NCBI GenBank assembly: GCA_030045175.1
Contig: JASIBM010000385.1
Location: 1-8,131 of the forward strand
Source: Streptosporangiaceae bacterium
GTDB taxonomy: Bacteria > Actinomycetota > Actinomycetes > Streptosporangiales > Streptosporangiaceae
Length of the DNA: 8,131 nucleotides
Reading direction: 5' to 3'
Made by a program: the position numbers and the translations under genes. The number at the start of each line of letters is the position of its first letter. Position 1 is the stretch's first letter. Positions 1-4,919 of this stretch are shown piece after piece. The notes beneath the pieces were generated by a model. The model was given only the letters and a program-made list of their open reading frames with translations, had not been told where the DNA came from and made no database searches.

Positions 1-42
1 GAACGCAATCTGTCCTATCCGACGCGCCCACTGGCGGCCGGG

Positions 43-67
43 TTTGCCGGGCTAACATTGCGGCAAA
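43..67. repeat. Short inverted repeat (hairpin) near left edge
   Basis: TTTGCCG at 43-49 pairs perfectly with CGGCAAA at 61-67 around an 11-nt loop. There is no T-tract on either side, so orientation is unclear. It could end a transcript entering from the left of the window, but nothing else supports that. Confidence 0.3.
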
Positions 68-144
68 GACCGAGCCAGCCAATTCTTACTAAACTTCCGA
101 GATTGCCCAGAAATTCCCGATGCCAAGGAACGATCTTTTTTGCC

Positions 145-150
145 TAAAAT
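145..150 (+). promoter_or_regulatory. Candidate -10 box (TAAAAT) ahead of the structured leader
   Basis: TAAAAT fits the actinobacterial TANNNT -10 pattern and lies in an AT-rich pocket (about 85-180) that stands out from the GC-rich window. Transcription would begin near 157, about 16 nt before the first strand of the long-range helix at 173-180, which suits a leader RNA. No convincing -35 hexamer lies 16-18 nt upstream. Prediction from pattern only. Confidence 0.3.
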
Positions 151-172
151 TTGACTCGGCTGAAGCAACCAT

Positions 173-318
173 ATACCGATCTTGCCGCAGAATAGCGCTT
201 GAGAGTGCGGTGGCTCCCCGTGTGCAAGACGGGGAGCCACCTAACAGGAACCCCTCCGCTGCAGAACGAGATAGGAGTCCCAAGGGTGAAGCTAACATCC
301 GGTGATGATCATCGGTAT
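173..318 (+). ncRNA. Structured RNA leader candidate, distantly reminiscent of c-di-AMP (ydaO) riboswitches
   Basis: ATACCGAT (173-180) is perfectly complementary to ATCGGTAT (311-318), closing a roughly 146-nt domain. Inside is a 13-bp perfect hairpin, 209-221 with 229-241, around a 7-nt loop. Several blocks recall actinobacterial ydaO-type riboswitches as I remember them: CGCTTGA at 196-202, GGGGAGCCAC at 231-240 on the 3' side of the hairpin, GGGTGAA at 285-291, and GCTAAC at 292-297 near the closing helix. The spacing is not canonical: GGGTGAA runs directly into GCTAAC, leaving no room for the usual third arm. It may therefore be a divergent or decayed riboswitch, another RNA class, or chance. 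Strand + is chosen because the motif order reads correctly only that way and the possible ORF at 430 lies downstream. c-di-AMP riboswitches in actinobacteria usually precede cell-wall hydrolase genes, and no such intact gene is seen here. Confidence 0.35.
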
Positions 319-429
319 CCGTTCGCGCGAGATCAGAAGATTAGTACCGAGCCTGGTGGGGGTTCTTGGCTACCCGCCCAGTGCGATCCCCGTGCGCCGA
401 GTCCGCAAGCTCGGGGCAAGTGGGACGCG

Positions 430-552
430 GTGATTGTTGCTCTCGACAGCAACTCGAAAACTGCTCGGTTCGTAATAATCTGCCTCGCCCTAGGTATCTC
501 ATTCGGCGTTCTCGGACTACTGATATGGCAAATCGTATCTAATCTGTTTTGA
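430..552 (+). CDS. Possible small single-TM protein (40 aa) or truncated N-terminus
   Basis: From a GTG at 430 the frame encodes 40 residues: a short polar start (with SNSKTAR) followed by a strongly hydrophobic stretch of about 22 residues (ICLALGISFGVLGLLIW) and the end IVSNLF before TGA. This is a clear membrane helix or uncleaved signal-anchor. The same frame is open upstream to 199, but that part crosses the structured RNA and looks non-coding. A GGGG run at 413-416 is a weak ribosome-binding candidate. It lies 111 nt behind the structured leader, so it may be the regulated gene itself, or the surviving signal-anchor of a secreted enzyme whose body has been lost. I do not recognise a family, and no function is proposed. 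Confidence 0.3.
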   Translation: MIVALDSNSKTARFVIICLALGISFGVLGLLIWQIVSNLF

Positions 553-563
553 GCTACGTCGAT

Positions 564-599
564 GCCGGCTTCGAGGCGGGACAGGGCGGGCTGGGTCAT
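564..599 (-). pseudogene. Remnant of an XRE-type helix-turn-helix (antitoxin-like) gene
   Basis: Read on the minus strand from 599, the frame gives MTQPALSRLEAG, a good match to the recognition-helix region of XRE/HigA-type regulators. The upstream frame (to about 710) does not give a sensible first half of an HTH domain, and the downstream frame loses similarity after GIDV, close to the end of the small ORF at 552. The most likely reading is a short relic of a DNA-binding antitoxin gene. Only about 12 residues support this, so a chance match is possible. Apart from this relic, 553-768 shows nothing recognisable. Confidence 0.25.
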
Positions 600-768
600 C
601 TTCGCCGGGTGGCCCTCGCCCTTGCATCGCCCCACGACCTGGCTGACCTCGAGCGGCGGACGGTTAAGGCGCGCAACATCGCGGCCAGCCCGGTGACAAC
701 CGAGTGACAAATGATCTTCGGGTTACCAGCCAGAGTGTTGGTACAACGCTGTGAACTGGGAAAACTAG

Positions 769-842
769 TGGAGCTGAGGGGATTTGAACCCCTGACCCCC
801 TCGATGCGAACGAGGTGCGCTACCGGACTGCGCTACAGCCCC
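769..842 (-). tRNA. tRNA-Ala (anticodon CGC)
   Basis: The minus strand folds into a full 74-nt cloverleaf: a 7-bp acceptor stem, a GCGC D-stem, an anticodon stem CCTCG/CGAGG with loop TTCGCAT, a 5-nt variable loop, and a T-stem AGGGG/CCCCT with loop TTCAAAT. The anticodon is CGC (806-808 on the plus strand), reading the alanine codon GCG. The acceptor stem contains the G3:U70 wobble pair that identifies tRNA-Ala to alanyl-tRNA synthetase, and the discriminator base is A. The 3' CCA is not encoded (ACTA follows) and must be added enzymatically. Confidence 0.97.
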
Positions 843-855
843 AAGACCGGGAGCC

Positions 856-861
856 AGCGTA
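856..861 (-). promoter_or_regulatory. Candidate -10 box (TACGCT) for tRNA-Ala
   Basis: TACGCT on the minus strand fits TANNNT and ends 14 nt before the mature 5' end of the tRNA, which is reasonable for a short 5' leader removed by RNase P. No good -35 hexamer is seen at the expected spacing. Confidence 0.3.
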
Positions 862-881
862 GCAAACATCCGCGGTGGCGT

Positions 882-905
882 GCGCGGCCACTGCCTTGGC
901 CGCGC
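882..905. terminator. Strong GC-rich hairpin between the sepX-like gene and tRNA-Ala
   Basis: GCGCGGCCA (882-890) pairs perfectly with TGGCCGCGC (897-905) around a 6-nt loop. There is no U-tract, but many actinobacterial terminators lack one. It lies downstream of the minus-strand operon and upstream of the tRNA, so it probably stops read-through into the tRNA. Confidence 0.45.
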
Positions 906-913
906 CATCCCTT

Positions 914-966
914 CATGATCACGGTGGGTTTACCGTGCTATCAGACGACAAGCCACCGTGATCATG
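914..966. repeat. 14-bp perfect inverted repeat with a competing inner hairpin
   Basis: CATGATCACGGTGG (914-927) is the exact reverse complement of 953-966, with a 25-nt spacer. An alternative fold exists: CACGGT (920-925) can pair with ACCGTG (932-937) around a 6-nt loop, using the same left arm. It is the first structure met by transcripts leaving the operon that ends at 1021, so a terminator role is plausible. A REP-like dispersed repeat is the other option. Confidence 0.45.
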
Positions 967-970
967 GTCC

Positions 971-1020
971 CAGGCCGGCGGCCGCCAGGCCGGCGGTCGG
1001 CGGGTCGGGGGGTCGGCGGG
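971..1020. repeat. GC-rich tandem repeats (CAGGCCGGCGG x2, TCGGNGGG x3)
   Basis: CAGGCCGGCGG occurs at 971-981 and 986-996. The octamer family TCGGCGGG, TCGGGGGG, TCGGCGGG fills 997-1020 and abuts the stop codon of the sepX-like gene. It is non-coding by context. The plus strand carries several G-runs. Confidence 0.5.
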
Positions 1021-1746
1021 CTAGTCGCCGACGGCGCGGACGGCGGCGTCGGCGTACTGGTCGTAGAGCTGGTCGCCGACCCGGCTGGAGATGTCGATGA
1101 TCTCGGCGTCCGGCTCGGCGACCGCCGCCCACTCCTCGCGCCGCCGCTGAGCAGCGACTCGCTCGGTGTGCGCAGCCCAGGCGTGCGCGGCGCGAGCCTC
1201 CTCCGCGCGGGCCTCGTCCGCGCGGGCTCGCGCCTCCCAGGTGGCGCGCTTGGCAGCGAGCTCGGCGTCGGCCAACGCGATCTCGCGCAGCAGGAGCGCA
1301 TAGAGAACGAGCATCGCGATCGGCGGCACGCAGATCCACCACTGCACCAGGCCCACGACCACGAAACCGCCGGTGAGCAGGCAGAGCGCGACCAGGATCG
1401 TGAGCATCCTGCGGCGTGCCCGCAGCATTTGCTGACGGCTCTGGGACGGCCCGAAGGCCTGTGCAGGCGGGCGGGCGGCTGACGGCGGGCGCACGTACTC
1501 ACGGTACTGCGGTCGCGGCGCGTAGCGGTGGTCGTCGACCTCGGACCAGTCAGCCGCGTCGGCCCCGGCGGACGGCTCGGCCGGGTCAACTCCCGCGGGC
1601 TCCTCGGCCACGTACGCTGACGCCTCATCCTCCTCCGCCAGGTCAGCCTCGGACGCATGTGGCCGGCGAATCCAGGCCGGGGCGAGGAACCCAACCCAGA
1701 TTGCTACGATTCCGACGTAAAGGAACACGCCGTCGTTGCTGCTCAC
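1021..1746 (-). CDS. sepX: SepX/GlpR-type septal membrane protein (likely receptor of the gephyrin-like protein Glp)
   Basis: The 241-residue product from GTG 1746 has one N-terminal membrane helix (about residues 7-25, ending WIRR), a long acidic and proline-rich linker (about 29-100), a basic patch RARRR (109-113), two further membrane helices (about 114-136 and 138-156), an Ala/Glu/Arg-rich probable coiled coil (157-208) and a short tail containing DQLYDQYAD (225-233). In Streptomyces a protein of this locus is the septal protein SepX, and in Corynebacterium its counterpart GlpR anchors the MoeA-like protein Glp to the membrane near FtsZ (recalled literature). The assignment rests on topology, position after moeA and the acetyltransferase gene, and the tail. 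The frame stays open upstream to 1818, but GTG 1746 is preferred because the membrane helix starts six residues later and a GGGGG run precedes it. It is 149 bp from the acetyltransferase gene, so it may have its own promoter. Function is inferred. Confidence 0.75.
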   Translation of the reverse strand: MSSNDGVFLYVGIVAIWVGFLAPAWIRRPHASEADLAEEDEASAYVAEEPAGVDPAEPSAGADAADWSEVDDHRYAPRPQYREYVRPPSAARPPAQAFGPSQSRQQMLRARRRMLTILVALCLLTGGFVVVGLVQWWICVPPIAMLVLYALLLREIALADAELAAKRATWEARARADEARAEEARAAHAWAAHTERVAAQRRREEWAAVAEPDAEIIDISSRVGDQLYDQYADAAVRAVGD

Positions 1747-1839
1747 CTGGCGCCCCCGGGTCCACGCGCGGACCAGCCTGGCTGACGTCCCCAGTGCCAG
1801 CCGGAAGCAAAACCGCACCTGGTCACGTCACGCACCGTA

Positions 1840-1856
1840 AATGCCAGCGTGGCATT
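1840..1856. promoter_or_regulatory. 7-bp palindrome with 3-nt spacer upstream of the sepX-like gene
   Basis: AATGCCA (1840-1846) and TGGCATT (1850-1856) form a perfect inverted repeat in the 149-bp gap between the acetyltransferase stop and the sepX-like start. On the minus strand it is followed at once by TACGGT, a TANNNT-type -10 candidate, so the palindrome would sit in the promoter spacer like an operator. It could equally be a small terminator hairpin for the acetyltransferase transcript. No matching regulator is recognised. Confidence 0.35.
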
Positions 1857-1895
1857 AGACGAGCATGCCGGCCGGTGTGTCGCGAGATAGGTTCG

Positions 1896-2540
1896 TCAGC
1901 CAATCCTGGCGCGCCCGGCCCGAACGGCGCTTCGCCACCTGGGCAACAGCCCCGGGCCGACGTCCTCGGCTGTGATCGCGTAACAGATGTGATCCCGCCA
2001 GGCCCCGTCGACGTGCAGGCAGCGGCGCCGCACGCCCTCGTCGTGAAACCCCAGTTTCTCCACGACGCGGCGGCTCGCGTGATTCTCCGGCCTGATCGTG
2101 GCCTCGATCCTGTGCAGCCCGACAGCGAAGAAGCAGTGGTCGAGCGCCATCGCCAGCGCGGTAGGGATCACCCCGAGCCCGGCGCACTCCTGATCGATCC
2201 AGTACCCCACTGATCCCGTTCGCGCTGAGCCCCAGATGATGTTCCCGACGGTGAGCTGCCCGGCGAACCGGCCGCAGTAGCTGACGACCCAGGGCAGGGT
2301 CACCCCGCGCCGCGCCTCGTGGCGCATCGTGCGCACCATCGACAGGTAGGGCCCGAGGTTGGACTGGTAGAGCGGCGTCTCAGGGTTGGTTGGCTCCCAG
2401 GGCCGCAGCCAGTCCGCGTTGCGCACCCGGACGCTGCGCCAGGCGGCGGCGTCCCTGGTGACAAGCGGGCGCAAGATGACCGGCTGCGGGAGGAGGCTCG
2501 GCTCGGTCAGGGTGGCCGGCCAGCCGCGCGGGAAAGACAC
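1896..2540 (-). CDS. GNAT-family N-acetyltransferase, RimJ type
   Basis: A 214-residue protein with the layout of ribosomal-protein alanine acetyltransferases: ILRPL (22-26) begins the fold, LPWVVSYCGRFAGQLTV (82-98) gives the central strands, AGLGVIPTAL (120-129) is the acetyl-CoA pyrophosphate-binding loop and helix, HRIEATIRPEN (143-153) carries the next strand, and RRVVEKLGF (157-165) is the typical GNAT closing motif. In M. tuberculosis and Streptomyces a RimJ homologue occupies this same position between the molybdenum genes and the SepX/GlpR gene. The true substrate is unknown and could be a ribosomal protein or a partner encoded nearby. The frame is open to a TTG at 2561; GTG 2540 is preferred because GGAG precedes it, though the spacing is very short, and conserved sequence begins soon after. 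It starts 74 bp after the mogA stop. Confidence 0.85.
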   Translation of the reverse strand: MSFPRGWPATLTEPSLLPQPVILRPLVTRDAAAWRSVRVRNADWLRPWEPTNPETPLYQSNLGPYLSMVRTMRHEARRGVTLPWVVSYCGRFAGQLTVGNIIWGSARTGSVGYWIDQECAGLGVIPTALAMALDHCFFAVGLHRIEATIRPENHASRRVVEKLGFHDEGVRRRCLHVDGAWRDHICYAITAEDVGPGLLPRWRSAVRAGRARIG

Positions 2541-2614
2541 GACTCCATCATGGCTCGCCAAGCCGCATGAGCGCCATCCGGACGGTGCGGAACACGCGAA
2601 GAACCCCGCGTCAC

Positions 2615-3100
2615 TCAGGAGTCGGGCGCTCGGTGGTCACCGCCCCCGGCCTGATCTGTCGCATGTTCCAGAACAGACCGCAGGACAGTCATGCCGTCCC
2701 GCACGCCGCCGGTCGAGCCGGGGAGATTCACGATCAGCGTCGTCCCGGCCAGCCCGGCGATCCCGCGAGAAAGCATCGCGGCCGGAACGCCGCCGTTCAC
2801 CCCGGCCGCCCTGATGGCCTCGGCGATTCCGGGGATCTCCCTGTCGATGAGCAGCCTGGTCATCTCCGGCGTGAGATCGGTTGGCGTGAGACCGGTTCCC
2901 CCGGTCGTCACCACCACGTCGTAGCCGGCCGCGATGGCGTCCCGCAGCGCGTCGGCGACCGCCGACCCGTCCGGGACCACCACGGGACCGTCGGCCTGGC
3001 ATCCGGCCGAACGCAGCAGGTCGACGAGCACTGGTCCTGACCTGTCCGGGTAGATTCCGGCTGACGCCCGGTTTGACACGGTGATCGCGAGCGCGCGCAT
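2615..3100 (-). CDS. mogA: Molybdopterin adenylyltransferase (MogA/MoaB family)
   Basis: 161 residues, the usual size for single-domain MogA/MoaB proteins, which adenylate molybdopterin with ATP and pass the product to MoeA for molybdate insertion. The N-terminus (ALAITVSNRASAG, 3-15) is the typical first strand and loop. TTGGTGLTPTDLTPE (65-79) is the family signature with the conserved Asp at 75. VNLPGSTGGVRDGM (124-137) is the second signature, with Thr130 where Pro is more common. Its ATG shares one base with the moaC stop (TGATG), so it is probably translated by coupled re-initiation. The frame is open far upstream, but that part lies inside moaC. The last dozen residues (GGGDHRAPDS) are a non-conserved tail. 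Confidence 0.93.
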   Translation of the reverse strand: MRALAITVSNRASAGIYPDRSGPVLVDLLRSAGCQADGPVVVPDGSAVADALRDAIAAGYDVVVTTGGTGLTPTDLTPEMTRLLIDREIPGIAEAIRAAGVNGGVPAAMLSRGIAGLAGTTLIVNLPGSTGGVRDGMTVLRSVLEHATDQAGGGDHRAPDS

Positions 3101-3594
3101 CACGGCCGGCTCCAGCGCCCGGTCTTGCCTCCGGCCTTCTCGAGCACCTTGACGTCGCTGATCACGGCCGCCGGGTCGATGGCCTTGACCATGTCGATCA
3201 GCGCCAGCGCGCCGACCGTCACGGCCACCAGTGCCTCCATCTCGACGCCGGTCCGGTCGGCGGTGCGCGCGGTCACCTCGATGAGCACGCAATCGTCGGC
3301 GACCACCAGGTCGGCCGTGACCGAGTGCAGGCCGATCGGGTGGCAGAGCGGGATGAGCTCCGGGGTTCGCTTGGCGCCCTGGATCGCCGCGATCCTGGCC
3401 ACGGCGAGCGCGTCTCCCTTGGGCAAGGAACCATCGCGCAGGGCGCCAATGGCAGCGGGCGAGAGCAGCACCCGCCCGCTGGCGGTCGCGCTGCGCGCGG
3501 TGACCGGCTTGCCTGACACATCCACCATGCGGGCCTGCCCGGCGGCGTCGAGGTGAGTCAGCCCAGTGTTCGCCGGCTCACCCGGCTTGGTCAT
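3100..3594 (-). CDS. moaC: Cyclic pyranopterin monophosphate synthase MoaC
   Basis: 164 residues, matching the family length. MoaC converts the 3',8-cyclo-GTP made by MoaA into cyclic pyranopterin monophosphate, the first stable Moco intermediate. Visible signatures are THLDAAGQARMVDVSGK (13-29), LPKGDALAVARIAAIQGAKR (57-76), with Lys59 at the place of the E. coli active-site lysine, LIPLCHPIGLHSV (80-92), TGVEMEALVAVTVGALALID (115-134), DMVKAID (134-140), whose Lys137 corresponds to the second catalytic lysine, and LEKAGGKTG (151-159). The start ATG overlaps the moeA TGA as ATGA, with GGAG 5 nt upstream. No moaA, moaD or moaE is in the window, so the rest of the pathway must be encoded elsewhere. 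Confidence 0.96.
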   Translation of the reverse strand: MTKPGEPANTGLTHLDAAGQARMVDVSGKPVTARSATASGRVLLSPAAIGALRDGSLPKGDALAVARIAAIQGAKRTPELIPLCHPIGLHSVTADLVVADDCVLIEVTARTADRTGVEMEALVAVTVGALALIDMVKAIDPAAVISDVKVLEKAGGKTGRWSRP

Positions 3595-4874
3595 GGCAAC
3601 TCCATGATCTCGACAAGCTCTCCCGCGGGCAGGCCGGTCACCTGCTCGGGGACGACGATCAGCGCGTTCGCCTTGGCCAGCGACGCGATGTGGTGCGAGG
3701 CCTGGCCGGTCAGCGGGGTGACGATGCACGCCTCGTCGTTGAAGATCCCGCGCAGGAAGGACCTCTTGTCTGGCGGGGAGCTGACCGGCCCGGCGAGGCG
3801 AGCCCGGCAGCGCGCCACCCGTTGCGCCTTATGATCTTGCAAGGCCATCAGCGCCGGCTCGACGAACAGGCGGAACGAGACGAACGCGGAAACCGGGTTC
3901 CCTGGGAGCGTGAAGATCGGAGTCTCGGACGGACCGACCCGTCCGAAGCCTTGCGGCATTCCGGGCTGCATCGCGACCTTGCGGAACGTGACCGAGCCGA
4001 GCCCTGGCCGCACCGCGCTGGACTGCGTTGCTTTGGACTGTGCCGCCCCGGACTGTGCTGATCTAGACAATGCCGCCTTGACCACGTCGTGCTCGCCGCC
4101 CATGCTCACGCCGCCGCTGGTGATCAGCAGGTCCGCGGCCTGCGCCGCGGCGTCGATCGCCGCGAGCACCTCGTCGGCATCGTCGCGAATGGTCGGGTGC
4201 CTGGTGACGTCGCAGCCGAGCTGGCGGGCCGCGGCCGCGAGCAGGTAGCTGTTGGACTCCCAGATCAGGCCGGGGACCAAGGGCGAGCCCGGCGGGGCAA
4301 GCTCGTTGCCGGTGGAGATGATCGTGACCCTGGGGCGGCGGCGGGCGAAGACCACGCCGATGCCCGCGGCCGCGAGCACCCCGACCTGAGCCGGGCCAAG
4401 CTTGGTGCCGGCCGACAGCAGCAGGTCGCCTGCCTTGGCGTCGTCGCCAGCCCGGCGGACCGCGTGGCCGGCGGCGGCGGGCCGGCTGATCAGGACCGTC
4501 GCGGCGCCGCCGTCGGTCCACTCGACCGGGACCACGGCGTCGGCCTCGTCGGGAAGCAGCGCCCCCGTCATGATCTTGATGGCGCGTCCAGCGCGGACGG
4601 TGAGTTGCCTCGTGTCGCCGGCCGCGACCTCGGCGTCCACCGGCAACGCGACCGGGTCGTCCTGGCTCGCCCGCGCGACGTCGGCGGCACGGACCGCGTA
4701 ACCGTCCATGGCGGAGTTGTCGAAGCCGGGCAGCGGCCAGGCTGTCGTCACGTCCTCGGCTAGCACGGCGCCGTCGGCGTCGGCAAGCGCTATCTCGGCC
4801 GGCCTCAGCGGCTCGATCGCGGCGATGATGTCGCTGAGGTAGCTGTCGACCGACTGCATGGCCGTCGTATGCAT
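3591..4874 (-). CDS. moeA: MoeA-family molybdopterin molybdotransferase / gephyrin-like protein Glp
   Basis: 427 residues with full MoeA domain order. SVDSYLSDI (8-16) begins the family, DNSAMDGYAVR (52-62) holds the conserved Asp57, IMTGALLPDEADAVVP (101-116) follows in the linker region, STGNEL (187-192) and TSGGVSMGGEHDVVK (252-266) mark the molybdopterin-binding domain III, LPGNPVSAFVSF (323-334) is the PGNPVS signature, and 340-427 is domain IV. MoeA proteins use molybdate to make Moco from adenylated molybdopterin. In corynebacteria the member at this locus, Glp, binds FtsZ and a membrane receptor and works in division (recalled). Oddities: the motif reads AMQPGMPQGFG (301-311), so the two lysines usual in KPGKP are Gln303 and Met306, and a four-copy five-residue repeat occupies 268-287. 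It starts 45 bp after galU. ATG 4874 is preferred over ATG 4859 because only it has a G-rich stretch upstream. Confidence 0.93.
   Translation of the reverse strand: MHTTAMQSVDSYLSDIIAAIEPLRPAEIALADADGAVLAEDVTTAWPLPGFDNSAMDGYAVRAADVARASQDDPVALPVDAEVAAGDTRQLTVRAGRAIKIMTGALLPDEADAVVPVEWTDGGAATVLISRPAAAGHAVRRAGDDAKAGDLLLSAGTKLGPAQVGVLAAAGIGVVFARRRPRVTIISTGNELAPPGSPLVPGLIWESNSYLLAAAARQLGCDVTRHPTIRDDADEVLAAIDAAAQAADLLITSGGVSMGGEHDVVKAALSRSAQSGAAQSKATQSSAVRPGLGSVTFRKVAMQPGMPQGFGRVGPSETPIFTLPGNPVSAFVSFRLFVEPALMALQDHKAQRVARCRARLAGPVSSPPDKRSFLRGIFNDEACIVTPLTGQASHHIASLAKANALIVVPEQVTGLPAGELVEIMELP
4015..4074 (-). repeat. Four 15-bp tandem repeats inside moeA
   Basis: Four 15-nt units (4015-4029, 4030-4044, 4045-4059, 4060-4074) share the core GGACTGTGC or close variants on the plus strand. 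On the coding strand each unit is five codons, giving ALSRS-AQSGA-AQSKA-TQSSA. The period keeps frame. The encoded stretch lies between the helix after GGVSMGGEHDVVK and the strand leading to AMQPG, where ordinary MoeA proteins have a short loop. It is slightly less GC-rich than its surroundings. Confidence 0.8.
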
Positions 4875-4919
4875 GGCCGTTGGTCCCGCCCGTCTGAGCT
4901 CATGGGGTTAAAACGTAAG

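Noticed and set aside
151..179. TTGACT (151-156) with TACCGA (174-179) as a sigma-70-like promoter
   Set aside because: The -10 is poor, and a start near 186 would leave out the 5' strand of the 173-180/311-318 helix. TAAAAT at 145-150 fits better.
173..318. Cobalamin, TPP, SAM or Mg riboswitch
   Set aside because: The conserved cores of these classes, as I know them, are not present. Only c-di-AMP-like blocks were found, and those only partly.
199..429. Upstream extension of the small membrane ORF to ATG 199
   Set aside because: The extension crosses the 13-bp hairpin and the long-range helix, and its translation has no protein-like pattern.
930..1694. Minus-strand frame overlapping the sepX-like gene in another phase
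   Set aside because: Its Arg/Pro/Ser-rich translation has no domain, whereas the chosen frame gives three membrane helices and an ordered tail.
1416..2213. Long plus-strand open frame opposite the sepX-like and acetyltransferase genes
   Set aside because: It is rich in Arg, Pro and Gly with no recognisable motif, and it mirrors two well-supported minus-strand genes. It is a typical antisense shadow in high-GC DNA.
4089..4763. 224-codon plus-strand frame across moeA
   Set aside because: It is antisense to a moeA gene whose motifs are unmistakable, and the product resembles no family.
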